This document shows positions 7,556 through 14,966 of a stretch of DNA of 19,635 nucleotides, piece after piece. A program made the translations under genes and the position numbers. Source of the stretch: Bacteroidia bacterium. Lineage in GTDB: Bacteria; Bacteroidota; Bacteroidia; Bacteroidales; Azobacteroidaceae. The notes beneath the pieces are model-generated. The model searched no databases and was not told the DNA's origin. It was given only the letters and a program-made list of their open reading frames with translations. How positions within the stretch are numbered: the stretch's first letter is position 1; every line of letters starts with the position of its first letter. Location of the stretch: NCBI GenBank assembly GCA_025996895.1, contig BNTW01000052.1, forward strand, positions 1 to 19,635, read 5' to 3'.

Positions 7556-7990
7556 ATAGGCATTGTAATAACGTTCATCGCCGGTAACTTCCTCGCCCAG
7601 CCATTCGGGTTTTTCAAAGGCTTCATCTTCCGATTCTAATTCCAACTCGGCGATAATCAGGCCCTCATGCTTTCCGTGAAACACATCGACTTCAAACAAA
7701 TGATCCCCGAAAAGCACATAGTTTCGTTCTTTTTCAATCCGTCCGGTAGCCGTCAATGCTAACATTTTTTGTGCATCTTCGACCGGAATGGGATATTCAA
7801 ATTCGAGGCGGGAAAAACCGTTGGCGTTCGCCTCACCCTTGACGGTGAGATAAGCCGAGTCGCCTTTAATCCGAATCCGCACCGTTTTTTCCGGCTCAGC
7901 CAGCAAATAAGCCTGTACAATTTTCTCCGTTTTGCTCACAAAAGGCAAAAAATCGCCTTTGACTAAAAATTTCCGTTCAATTTCAATCAT
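7493..7990 (-). CDS. CYTH-domain protein (triphosphate tunnel metalloenzyme family)
   Basis: A 165-residue protein beginning MIEIERKFLV, with the ExExK signature at Glu3, Glu5 and Lys7. Alternating charged strands follow, as expected for the eight-stranded tunnel: RIRIKGDSAYLTVKG, FSRLEFEYPIP, GRIEKERNYVLF, FEVDVFHG and IIAELELESEDE. Family members hydrolyse inorganic triphosphate or other triphosphorylated substrates using divalent metal bound by the Glu residues. The substrate of this one cannot be told from sequence. The tail after YYNAYLANQ (about 15 residues, ending TGACQS) looks longer than usual and lies in the antisense overlap with hemW. The ATG overlaps the stop of a small ORF upstream (ATGA), so expression is probably coupled to it and driven by the promoter at 8142-8172. 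Confidence 0.9.
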   Translation of the reverse strand: MIEIERKFLVKGDFLPFVSKTEKIVQAYLLAEPEKTVRIRIKGDSAYLTVKGEANANGFSRLEFEYPIPVEDAQKMLALTATGRIEKERNYVLFGDHLFEVDVFHGKHEGLIIAELELESEDEAFEKPEWLGEEVTGDERYYNAYLANQIAHNSVGNENTGACQS

Positions 7991-8112
7991 ATTTTACAGC
8001 AATTTATCATTCCACAAGTCAGCTTACCATTCCATATCCATTCGCAAATATCGCGCACTTCCGGACAAGATCCACCTTGATTACCCATTTGCGTGGTTAA
8101 CATTCGTTTCAT
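7987..8112 (-). CDS. Predicted cysteine-rich small protein (41 aa), coupled to the CYTH gene
   Basis: This short ORF begins MKRMLTTQMGNQGG and ends TCGMINCCKI, with five cysteines (16, 23, 33, 38, 39) and the core CPEVRDICEWIWNGK. Support comes from position. A well-formed Bacteroidetes promoter lies just upstream, leaving a leader of about 25 bases, and the TGA stop overlaps the ATG of the CYTH gene in an ATGA junction. It has no signal peptide or membrane segment. The clustered cysteines could bind a metal such as zinc or iron-sulfur, but this is a guess. I do not recognise a family. The alternative is that it is only a translated leader that controls the CYTH gene. A start at the second Met (8103) is also possible. 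Confidence 0.5.
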   Translation of the reverse strand: MKRMLTTQMGNQGGSCPEVRDICEWIWNGKLTCGMINCCKI

Positions 8113-8141
8113 ACGTATTCAAATTTAGATCAATTATGGAA

Positions 8142-8172
8142 CAAAGATAGGGATATAATACAAACGGGCAAA
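8142..8172 (-). promoter_or_regulatory. Promoter for the small ORF and CYTH gene
   Basis: On the minus strand TTTG (8172-8169), a 19-base spacer and TATCTTTG (8149-8142) match the Bacteroidetes -33/-7 consensus almost perfectly. The start of transcription should fall near 8137, about 25 bases before the small-ORF ATG. Confidence 0.75.
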
Positions 8173-8242
8173 TAGAGTAAATAATTCAAATAAATGGATT
8201 ATCGTTTGCAAACGAATGTAATTATACCATAATATTGCTGTG

Positions 8243-8419
8243 ATGGATATCGGCGCATATTACTACGAAATTGCAGAATTTATCAATCTTATTCAGTCAG
8301 GACGTCAGGAATCGACTATCAATTCTCTCGAAAATTCTTTAATTACGATGGAGATTATGGATGAAATACGTCGTCAGACAGGCGTGGTATTGCCGGCGGA
8401 TAACAAAATTATTGATTAA
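8243..8419 (+). pseudogene. C-terminal remnant of a Gfo/Idh/MocA-family oxidoreductase
   Basis: Fifty-eight codons read MDIGAYYYEIAEFINLIQSG and continue to INSLENSLITMEIMDEIRRQ then TGVVLPAD. This matches the usual C-terminal end of Bacteroidetes Gfo/Idh/MocA dehydrogenases, which end in a conserved helix and the RRQTGxxxPAD motif. Everything N-terminal to it, including the Rossmann fold, is missing: the frame hits a stop at 8219, and upstream DNA holds no continuation. The 3' end overlaps the tail of the intact, convergent oxidoreductase gene by 11 bases. That gene belongs to a clearly different subtype, so this is not a duplication of its end. It might be expressed as a stand-alone peptide, but decay is far more likely. 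Confidence 0.65.
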
Positions 8420-9476
8420 TCAATCCATATCCGTTTTTCAACGTTCGCCTGTGTTTTCTAATTTCTTCCAACGTTTGCAGATTTCCGATTGCAGGCAGGT
8501 CGTTACTCTTTGCATTTTCCAAACAATACCAGGCAAATTCAGACGCAATGGCCGCATCCCTTATCGTGGGCAAGCCAGGGTGACGTTCTCCCGACAGGAC
8601 GGAATCGGCAAATTGTTGGCAGAGAACATCCATATTTTTTCCTCCAAAAGGTTTTTCAATTCTGTGGGTTTGAGTTATACCGTGCAATTCTACGACAGCG
8701 GTTTTGAAGTCGTGTGTCATGCGGGCAATTCCTTTCGTACCGATAATGTCAATATAGGAGTTATGCGTTTGATTTTTAGCTAATTGACCATATACATGAC
8801 CTTGTGTAATATCAAACACAACGCCATTTTCGAATGTTCCGTGACATTGCAGCCACCAGGGATCTTTATAGTCCCACATTCGCATGGCTTGAGCATTTAC
8901 TGTTTTGAACTCGCTCCCGGCATACCAGCGGGCAATATCTACATAGTGCATTCCACAATCGTGAAAAGAAGGACCTTCGTATTCATGTCCTTCGCCGGGA
9001 GCTAAACCCGGAGTAAGATGGCAAATGCGGATGATGGCCAATTCGCCGATTTCTCCGGTAGAAATGAAATTTTTGATGCTTTTATGATACCATGAATTAC
9101 GCAGATATAAATTGATGGTAGAAAGTAAAGGCGACTTTTCCGTCATAGCCACTATTTCCCATTCATTGGCAACCGTATCGGAGGCCGGTTTTTCGGCAAT
9201 AATGTGTTTGCCGGAGGCTATCGCTTTTTCAATCTGCTTTTTTCGGGTATCTGCCAAGGCAAATAAGCCAACTACTTGAACTTCAGGATCATCAAAAATA
9301 ACCTGTTCATCGGCAACAATAACCGACTGAGGTGATAATTCCGCTGCCTTTTTACGTGATTTGAGATTGGTGTCGCAGATATAGACAATATCCCATTGGT
9401 TGCTTTTTTGCATTTCCTCCAGATAAAAGCCTCCCATTCTTCCGAAGCCTATCAATCCTATTTTTATTTTATTCAT
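8409..9476 (-). CDS. Gfo/Idh/MocA-family NAD(P)-dependent oxidoreductase
   Basis: A 355-residue dehydrogenase when started at 9476 (MNKIKIGLIGFGRMGGFYLE). An ATG eight codons upstream (9500) adds residues before the Rossmann strand and is less likely. The nucleotide-binding GxGxxG is GFGRMG at 10-15 and the conserved EKP is at 95-97 (IIAEKPASD). The HDCGMHYVD segment (D173, G175, H177) matches the family's catalytic-site motif, and the C-terminal half carries the alpha/beta domain (VVFDITQGHVYG, IDIIGTKGIARM). The family oxidises or reduces sugars, inositols and related alcohols. The substrate here is not predictable. Its neighbours, a flippase, an acetyltransferase and an asparagine-synthase-like enzyme, suggest sugar or glycan metabolism. 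A perfect TATCTTTG -7 word at 9626-9633 could be its promoter. Confidence 0.9.
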   Translation of the reverse strand: MNKIKIGLIGFGRMGGFYLEEMQKSNQWDIVYICDTNLKSRKKAAELSPQSVIVADEQVIFDDPEVQVVGLFALADTRKKQIEKAIASGKHIIAEKPASDTVANEWEIVAMTEKSPLLSTINLYLRNSWYHKSIKNFISTGEIGELAIIRICHLTPGLAPGEGHEYEGPSFHDCGMHYVDIARWYAGSEFKTVNAQAMRMWDYKDPWWLQCHGTFENGVVFDITQGHVYGQLAKNQTHNSYIDIIGTKGIARMTHDFKTAVVELHGITQTHRIEKPFGGKNMDVLCQQFADSVLSGERHPGLPTIRDAAIASEFAWYCLENAKSNDLPAIGNLQTLEEIRKHRRTLKNGYGLINQ

Positions 9477-9526
9477 ATTTGATATTTTTATATTTGCCAT
9501 GCAAGATAATTAACTTTAAAATATTC

Positions 9527-9724
9527 TTATATCTCTAAACCCATCTTTTTTCCCATTTCTTTCAAGAGAATAAGGGATTCTTTCGGGAACATACTGTCAT
9601 GCGAAAAAGAATAGTTACGTCCCAACAAAGATAAGACGATTAAATTGAATTTTACCCCAACCTTTATACGAAAAAGAATAATTGCGCCCCAATTGTTCGT
9701 ACTTGGTCTTTCCCAATATATGGA
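9527..9724 (-). pseudogene. Decayed coding remnant with a duplicated segment, family unknown
   Basis: Between the flippase stop and the oxidoreductase lie about 200 bases with no intact gene. On the minus strand two frames both contain LGRNYSFS. One runs KYEQLGRNYSFSYKGWGKIQ and stops near 9617; the other runs LGRNYSFSHDSMFPKESLIL then LKEMGKKMGLEI and stops at 9527. The two LGRNYSFS-coding stretches (9666-9692 and 9599-9625) match at 23 of 27 bases. This looks like the fused ends of two related genes, or one gene scrambled by duplication and frameshift. I cannot assign the family. Confidence 0.4.
9626..9633 (-). promoter_or_regulatory. Possible -7 promoter element for the oxidoreductase
   Basis: TATCTTTG on the minus strand matches TAnnTTTG. 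A -33 TTTG at the right distance is not seen, and the leader would be about 145 bases, so this is tentative. Confidence 0.35.
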
Positions 9725-11248
9725 TTAGCAAGACTTTATTCTAAACTTTCGTTTTACCTCTTTTATCACAAATCCCTTTTCACTGCCCGTCAATCCCAAA
9801 AACCAGAACATAACGGTAATAGATATAGTGCTAATTGCCAATAAACCAATCAGATGCAACCAAGTGGAAGTCTGATTGACGGCGTAAAGTACCGGTGCAA
9901 TGATTGATACGGAAACGACCAAAAACAAGCGAAGACTGACATGAGTAAGGTATTCCCCGCTCATAAACCGAAGGCTGATGTGCATTTCGACTAAGCGGGC
10001 GAGCAATCCGGCTAAGGTCAGGCAGATGGCCAGGATATAAGTGATATACGCAGGAAATCCCCAATGATAAAACAGCACTGTTCCAGCCAACAGCAGCAAG
10101 CTTTTTGTTGCCATAATGAGTTGATAGCGTTTGAGTTTGCCCGACGCTTGCGATATGGCCGACAACGGTGCGAAAAAAGTCGATAATAAGACATCGATTA
10201 ACGCCAACCGAACAAAAATGACCGTCTGCTCAGGGAAAATTTTCAACCACAAAGTCAGAATATATTCCGTTTTCAACAAAAGGGGTAGTGCAATGAGAAA
10301 GAGGAAGAAAAAGGACATTTTAGACGATAAATACACCAATTTGTACATATAATTCCTCTCGCCGCGCGAATACGACTGTACGATTTGCGGTTGAACGGCT
10401 AACATCAGATTTGCCCCGATGTTTTGGAGAACGATAGAAATTTGTTGCGTAATTCCCCGCGCCGTGTTATAAACCAAACCGAAAAACAGATTGACGGCAA
10501 TTGTAATTCCCTGTGCGCTAACCGTATCGCTCGAAATGCCCAACAACATCCACCCGGAAAAACGAAACATCTTTTTTGCCAGTTGTTTGTTCCAGATCCA
10601 ACCTGCCCGGCATTCGTGGAAAACCCGCCGGCCATACAGCGGATAACCCAACCGGACAATGATTGCGGAGAGCAGCAGCAAAATACCGTAAGATTGCAAT
10701 TTATCAAAAGTTAAATAACTTAATGCACAGGCAATTATAAATTTCAAGATAACGTCCAACAGGGAAAGGAAAGCATAAATATTCAGCCGTTCGCGGGCGA
10801 CCAAAACGGCCTGATAAGGCGTAATGAGGATATGCAGCACAAAAATCAACAGCGAACAATGATATACCCACAAGGCAGCTGTCAGCCGGCCGGCGGGAAT
10901 GACCATGTGTTGGCCGACAAACCACAAGCCGACTGTTTCGCCCAAAATCAAGACCGCTAATGCAATGATACAGTGGCCGATACGTGCGGTACTAAATACT
11001 TCCGGCAGTTGGCGTTCGTTGCCCGCCCCGATTTCGTAGTTGAGAAAACGTTGTGTGGCTGTCAGCAGGGTACTGTTGAAAAAATCCATCATCATCACCA
11101 CACCACCAACAGCATTGTAAATCCCGACGTCATCAATTCCCAAAACATTCAGCAGAATGCGAGAAGTGTAAAGGCTGATGAGCATCGAAATGAACAGCCT
11201 CACATATAAAATCAACGTATTTTTTGCTATCTGCGTATTTTTTCCCAT
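9725..11248 (-). CDS. Wzx-like polysaccharide flippase (MOP/MATE superfamily)
   Basis: A 507-residue integral inner-membrane protein with a dozen or more hydrophobic segments across its length. The N-terminus KNTLILYVRLFISMLISLYT then SRILLNVLG is typical of Bacteroidetes flippases beside O-antigen or capsule genes, as is the basic C-terminal tail KEVKRKFRIKSC. Such proteins move undecaprenyl-pyrophosphate-linked oligosaccharides from the inner to the outer leaflet for polymerisation or ligation. The internal FSGWMLLGISSDTVSAQGIT and QPQIVQSYSRGE motifs are characteristic of this subgroup. It is divergent from the asparagine-synthase-like gene across a 72-base gap, with no glycosyltransferase or Wzy polymerase in the window. 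A weak TATTTTTA word (11259-11266, minus) may be its -7 element. Confidence 0.88.
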   Translation of the reverse strand: MGKNTQIAKNTLILYVRLFISMLISLYTSRILLNVLGIDDVGIYNAVGGVVMMMDFFNSTLLTATQRFLNYEIGAGNERQLPEVFSTARIGHCIIALAVLILGETVGLWFVGQHMVIPAGRLTAALWVYHCSLLIFVLHILITPYQAVLVARERLNIYAFLSLLDVILKFIIACALSYLTFDKLQSYGILLLLSAIIVRLGYPLYGRRVFHECRAGWIWNKQLAKKMFRFSGWMLLGISSDTVSAQGITIAVNLFFGLVYNTARGITQQISIVLQNIGANLMLAVQPQIVQSYSRGERNYMYKLVYLSSKMSFFFLFLIALPLLLKTEYILTLWLKIFPEQTVIFVRLALIDVLLSTFFAPLSAISQASGKLKRYQLIMATKSLLLLAGTVLFYHWGFPAYITYILAICLTLAGLLARLVEMHISLRFMSGEYLTHVSLRLFLVVSVSIIAPVLYAVNQTSTWLHLIGLLAISTISITVMFWFLGLTGSEKGFVIKEVKRKFRIKSC

Positions 11249-11289
11249 ATTTGCGAGGTAAAAATAATGAAACTTTTTAGAATAATTCC

Positions 11290-11297
11290 TATTTTTG
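11290..11297 (+). promoter_or_regulatory. Promoter -7 element for the asparagine-synthase-like gene
   Basis: TATTTTTG matches TAnnTTTG and lies 23 bases before the ATG at 11321. No clear -33 TTTG is present. Confidence 0.55.
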
Positions 11298-11320
11298 CAA
11301 AACTTCTATCGTAAAAACAT

Positions 11321-12910
11321 ATGAATACTATTTTTCTGACATGTAACAAGGGCTACAAGTGGTTTAACAAAGCGAATGAAATTTGGGCGAAAGGCTATGT
11401 TTTTTCTCCTGATAATCAGCTTTTTAGAGGTGAAGATCTGTTAAATTATTTTGCCGAAGCGACTACTTTTGCCGAGTTTCAACAGCGAGCCGGACAGGCC
11501 AATGGACTGTTTTCGGCCATTGTCCGCAGAGGCCAATCGGTTTGGGCGGCGATTGACGCTTCGCGCACTTTTCCGTTATTTTATTACCACGATAATGAAA
11601 AATTTCTGCTGACCGACACGCCCGACGAAATGCAAAAAATCGGCGTTCCGATGGAATTAGACGGCGAAAGCGAAGTCTTGTTGCGTTATTCCGGCTTTAT
11701 CACCGGGAAAAAAACCTTGTTGAAAAATCTGTTTCAACTGATTGCAGGACAGAGCCTTTGCTTTGAAAATAATACGCTCACTACCGAGTTTCACACCGAA
11801 TTTCTGACGGACACTTTCTTTACGGAAACGCGCGAGGAATTAAAAATTCGTTTAGAAAAGATATTGGATCATGTCGGCAAGCGAATGATACAAGTTTTGA
11901 ACGGCCGGCCGGCGGGCATTTCGTTGAGCGGCGGTTTTGATTCCCGCCTAATAGCTTATTTATTGAAGAGAAACAATTATCCGAACGTATTTTGTTATAC
12001 TTACGGCAAAAATAATAATATTGAGGTAAATAATGCCCGGCGAACGGCAGAAAATCTGGGTTATCCGATTTATTTCATCGATTACGATACGAAAACGCAG
12101 CAATCGCTGGCGCACAATCCATTGTTTCGCGAATATGCCTTATATGCGGGACAATATACAATGCGGTTTATCGAGCAGGATTTTTCTGCTTTGCAGGATT
12201 TATTACAGGCAAATAAAATTCCCGAAAATTCGGTGTTTATTTCCGGAAATTCGGGCGCAGTGGCGGGACATTTGCTTTCTCCGGTAATGAAAAGCCCTGA
12301 TTATCCTTTTGTAGAACAGTCGATTTACTCTATTTTCGGATTCGTTTATCCTCGCAGAAAGGACATCCAATTGATAAGGCAAAACATTCAATTTCTGGAT
12401 GTTCCCCATCCGCGTTTTCCATCGTATTTGGTTTATGAAAATTGGCGTTTTCAGGGAACGACGGCGATGGCTTTCAACAGTTCCAAAATATGGGATTTTT
12501 TCGGATTTGAATATCTTTTTCCACTGTGGGATAAGGAGTTATTTGATTTTTTCGTTCAGGTTCCTTTTCAGCATAAATACGATAAAAACCTGTATAAGGA
12601 AACGCTTACGGAACTTTTTCAGGAGTATGGTATTTATTTTGAAGACGAAGAATTGTATCCGTCCAACGAATTGGTTAAAAAAGTCGCTTTTCGCACGAAA
12701 TTGAAGAAGCAATTCCCTTTCCTGAAGCAGTTTATCAATATCTGGAAAAACGATATATTAGGATCAAAAGAGTATGCGGAAGGATTTTTGCAGGATTTAA
12801 AAACGGCGAAAGTGCGTATCAAACCGCTGTCTTTCAACGGTATATCTTCTGCATGGTATATCTTACAAGTCAAACAAAAATTGCAAAAAATCCATGAAAC
12901 AAATCATTGA
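11321..12910 (+). CDS. Asparagine-synthase-like protein lacking the glutaminase cysteine
   Basis: A 529-residue protein with the two-part layout of glutamine-dependent asparagine synthetases. Residues 1 to about 160 resemble the N-terminal amidotransferase fold in outline (RGEDLLNYF, GLFSAIV, DASRTFPLFYY), and a PP-loop ATP pyrophosphatase domain follows, with SLSGGFDSRL at about 201-210. The catalytic Cys that should follow the initiator Met is absent (MNTIFLT), so glutamine hydrolysis is not expected. If active, it would use free ammonia or another nucleophile to open an acyl-adenylate. Proteins of this type are frequent in O-antigen and capsule loci, where they may amidate uronic acids or acids on glycans; that role is inferred here. 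The stop overlaps the start of the acetyltransferase by 17 bases, so the two form an operon. Confidence 0.82.
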   Translation: MNTIFLTCNKGYKWFNKANEIWAKGYVFSPDNQLFRGEDLLNYFAEATTFAEFQQRAGQANGLFSAIVRRGQSVWAAIDASRTFPLFYYHDNEKFLLTDTPDEMQKIGVPMELDGESEVLLRYSGFITGKKTLLKNLFQLIAGQSLCFENNTLTTEFHTEFLTDTFFTETREELKIRLEKILDHVGKRMIQVLNGRPAGISLSGGFDSRLIAYLLKRNNYPNVFCYTYGKNNNIEVNNARRTAENLGYPIYFIDYDTKTQQSLAHNPLFREYALYAGQYTMRFIEQDFSALQDLLQANKIPENSVFISGNSGAVAGHLLSPVMKSPDYPFVEQSIYSIFGFVYPRRKDIQLIRQNIQFLDVPHPRFPSYLVYENWRFQGTTAMAFNSSKIWDFFGFEYLFPLWDKELFDFFVQVPFQHKYDKNLYKETLTELFQEYGIYFEDEELYPSNELVKKVAFRTKLKKQFPFLKQFINIWKNDILGSKEYAEGFLQDLKTAKVRIKPLSFNGISSAWYILQVKQKLQKIHETNH

Positions 12911-13457
12911 AATGCTGTTAAGACCGCTTATCCGCTGGGCATATCCTCAATTCAAACGGCGGAAAGGGTATACTTCGTACGCGCGGGTTTTCAAGCGTTA
13001 TTTTCTCTTGCAAAAAATAATCGGTTTCAACCGGCAGGTTCCTTGGCCGGTGCATTTCACAACGGTTATCTTTTGCTGGGAAAAAATCGAAAAAGGCATT
13101 TGCTGCGATCCGGGCGACAACAACGGAATGTATATCAACGCTTCCGGCGGGCTGAAATTGGGCAACAATGTCAATATCGGTGCCAATTCGGCCATCAACA
13201 CGGTCAATCATTATAAGTATGACCACCGCAAAAAAGGGTTTAAGCAGGGAATTACGATTGGAAATAATGTGTGGATTGGCGCGAATTGCGTCCTCACCGC
13301 CGGAATTACCATCGGCGACAACGTTACCATCGGCGCAGGTTGCGTTATCCGGCAAGATATTCCTTCCGGCACGACGGTTGTGCAAAAAAACGACTGCCTG
13401 GATTTCCTGCCCAAACGCACGTATGAATGGGATTGCACGCAGGAAGAATGGATGTAA
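12894..13457 (+). CDS. Left-handed beta-helix (hexapeptide) O-acetyltransferase
   Basis: A 187-residue protein of the serine-acetyltransferase/LbH-like group. After a basic N-terminal region come hexapeptide repeats: ASGGLKLGNNVNIGANSAIN, then GITIGNNVWIGANCVLTAGI, then TIGDNVTIGAGCVIRQDIPS. NTVNHYKYD holds a candidate catalytic histidine. The C-terminus (YEWDCTQEEWM) is short and acidic. Such enzymes move acetyl or another acyl group from CoA to a hydroxyl of a sugar or serine. Because it overlaps the asparagine-synthase-like gene and sits near a flippase, modification of a surface glycan is more likely than cysteine synthesis. No metabolic partner such as cysK is present. Confidence 0.85.
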   Translation: MKQIIEMLLRPLIRWAYPQFKRRKGYTSYARVFKRYFLLQKIIGFNRQVPWPVHFTTVIFCWEKIEKGICCDPGDNNGMYINASGGLKLGNNVNIGANSAINTVNHYKYDHRKKGFKQGITIGNNVWIGANCVLTAGITIGDNVTIGAGCVIRQDIPSGTTVVQKNDCLDFLPKRTYEWDCTQEEWM

Positions 13458-13458
13458 G

Positions 13459-13490
13459 TTTGTATCGCTCTAAAATTATGCTTATTTTTG
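13459..13490 (+). promoter_or_regulatory. Promoter for serS
   Basis: TTTG (13459-13462), a 20-base spacer and TATTTTTG (13483-13490) match the Bacteroidetes consensus closely. It begins immediately after the acetyltransferase stop codon. The ATG at 13512 leaves a leader of about 15-20 bases. Confidence 0.75.
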
Positions 13491-13511
13491 CACTCTAAAT
13501 TCATAATTATT

Positions 13512-14780
13512 ATGCTTACGCTGAAAGTTATTACGGAAAACACCCAAGAGGTGATTGATAAGTTGGCTAAAAAACATTACGATGGCCAATCTATTCTGAC
13601 AGAAGTGATTGAAACGGATAAAAAACGGAAATCCGTTCAACAGATTTTGGATAATAACTTGGCGGAACTCAATCAGTTGTCCAAATCCATCGGGCAGTTG
13701 ATGAAAGAAGGACAAAAAGAAGCGGCGGAACAGGCGCGGCAACAGGTCGCTTCGTTGAAAGAAGGTAACAAAACACTGGAAATCGACATGAAAGAAGCGG
13801 AAAAACGATTAACGGAACTGCTGTGTCAAATTCCTAATCTGCCGTCCGACCGCGTTCCCGAAGGCAATCATGCAGAGGACAATGTCGTGGAAAAATCCGG
13901 CGGCGTGATACCGGCTTTGCCTGATAATGCATTGCCTCATTGGGAGTTAGCAAAAAAATACGATTTGATTGATTTTGAATTGGGCGTGAAAATTGCCGGT
14001 GCCGGTTTTCCAGTGTATAAGCAAAAAGGGGCGCAATTGCAACGGGCACTGATTAATTTCTTTTTAGATAATGCCCGCGAAGCCGGTTACATCGAAATTC
14101 AACCGCCTTACGTGGTCAATGCCGATTCGGGTTACGGCACAGGACAATTGCCCGATAAAGAAGGCCAGATGTATCACTGCGATTTGGACGATTTGTATTT
14201 AATACCGACCGCCGAAGTGCCGGTTACGAACATCTACCGCGATGTGATTTTGGACGAAAAGGATTTGCCGGTGAAAAATGCGGCTTATTCGGCTTGTTTC
14301 CGGCGTGAAGCCGGCTCTTACGGCAAAGATGTGCGCGGACTAAACCGCCTGCACCAGTTCGACAAAGTGGAAATCGTACGTATCGACACGCCCGAACATT
14401 CATACGAGTCGTTGCAAGAAATGGTCGATTATGTTCAGTCGCTGGTCGAAAAGCTGGAACTGCCCTGGCGCATTCTGCGCTTGTGTGGCGGCGACATGAG
14501 CTTTACGTCGGCTTTGACTTTCGATTTTGAAGTGTATTCGGCTGCCCAACAACGTTGGCTCGAAGTCAGCTCGGTTTCTAATTTTGAGAGCTACCAAGCC
14601 AACCGCCTGAAATGTCGTTATCGCGGAGAAGACAAGAAAATTCAACTTTGCCACACACTCAACGGTAGTGCCTTGGCTTTGCCCCGCATTGTCGCTGCGT
14701 TGTTGGAAAACAATCAAACGCCGGAAGGAATTAAAATTCCCCAAGCATTAATACCTTATACTCGATTTGAGATGATTTAA
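13512..14780 (+). CDS. serS: Seryl-tRNA synthetase
   Basis: This cytoplasmic class II aminoacyl-tRNA synthetase charges tRNA-Ser and tRNA-Sec with serine. The start at 13512 (MLTLKVITENTQEVIDKLAK) gives 422 residues, the normal size. The ATG eight codons upstream (13488) lies within the promoter and is rejected. Residues 30-105 form the long antiparallel coiled-coil arm that grips the tRNA variable arm (IETDKKRKSVQQILDNNLAE onward). Motif 1 lies near 170-200 (QLQRALINFF, IQPPYVV). Motif 2 starts at Phe263 (FRREAGSYGKDVRGLNRLHQ), and motif 3 is NGSALALPRI at 384-393. TAEVPVTN is the family's serine-site motif. It is a stand-alone housekeeping gene beside the glycan genes, convergent with susD across a bidirectional terminator. 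Confidence 0.98.
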   Translation: MLTLKVITENTQEVIDKLAKKHYDGQSILTEVIETDKKRKSVQQILDNNLAELNQLSKSIGQLMKEGQKEAAEQARQQVASLKEGNKTLEIDMKEAEKRLTELLCQIPNLPSDRVPEGNHAEDNVVEKSGGVIPALPDNALPHWELAKKYDLIDFELGVKIAGAGFPVYKQKGAQLQRALINFFLDNAREAGYIEIQPPYVVNADSGYGTGQLPDKEGQMYHCDLDDLYLIPTAEVPVTNIYRDVILDEKDLPVKNAAYSACFRREAGSYGKDVRGLNRLHQFDKVEIVRIDTPEHSYESLQEMVDYVQSLVEKLELPWRILRLCGGDMSFTSALTFDFEVYSAAQQRWLEVSSVSNFESYQANRLKCRYRGEDKKIQLCHTLNGSALALPRIVAALLENNQTPEGIKIPQALIPYTRFEMI

Positions 14781-14801
14781 ATGTTATTTTGCACGGCACT
14801 T

Positions 14802-14929
14802 GATTTATTTGCGGAAAAACGTTACCTTTTGACCAAAATTGGGTATCGCCGAAATTTGCATACGATATTTATGACGACCGTATTTTAGTATTGATACTTT
14901 CTCTCGAAGGGCATTATAATGATAAATAA
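14802..14929 (+). pseudogene. C-terminal remnant of a RelE/YoeB-like toxin gene
   Basis: The frame from 14825 to the TAA at 14927 reads PFDQNWVSPKFAYDIYDDRI then LVLILSLEGHYNDK. The AYDIYDDRILVLILSLEGHY end resembles the last strands of RelE/YoeB-type mRNA interferases (LVYxIxDxxLxVxxxxGHYxDK). The N-terminal two thirds, the start codon and any antitoxin gene are missing, and the frame is stopped at 14801. A non-toxin origin cannot be excluded for so short a piece. Confidence 0.5.
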
Positions 14930-14966
14930 ATTTTTCACAAATTTCAGAAAATTAATAACATAAAAA

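Noticed and set aside
8202..8215. 14-bp palindrome TCGTTTGCAAACGA, operator-like
   Set aside because: It resembles a LacI-family operator but has no regulator gene nearby and lies in decayed DNA before a pseudogene. A single short palindrome can arise by chance.
8361..8783. 140-codon plus-strand ORF
   Set aside because: Antisense to the oxidoreductase C-terminal half and overlapping the dehydrogenase remnant in another frame; not protein-like.
13488..13511. Upstream start for serS
   Set aside because: The ATG at 13488 falls inside the -7 promoter element, and the extra residues are absent from the normal seryl-tRNA synthetase N-terminus.
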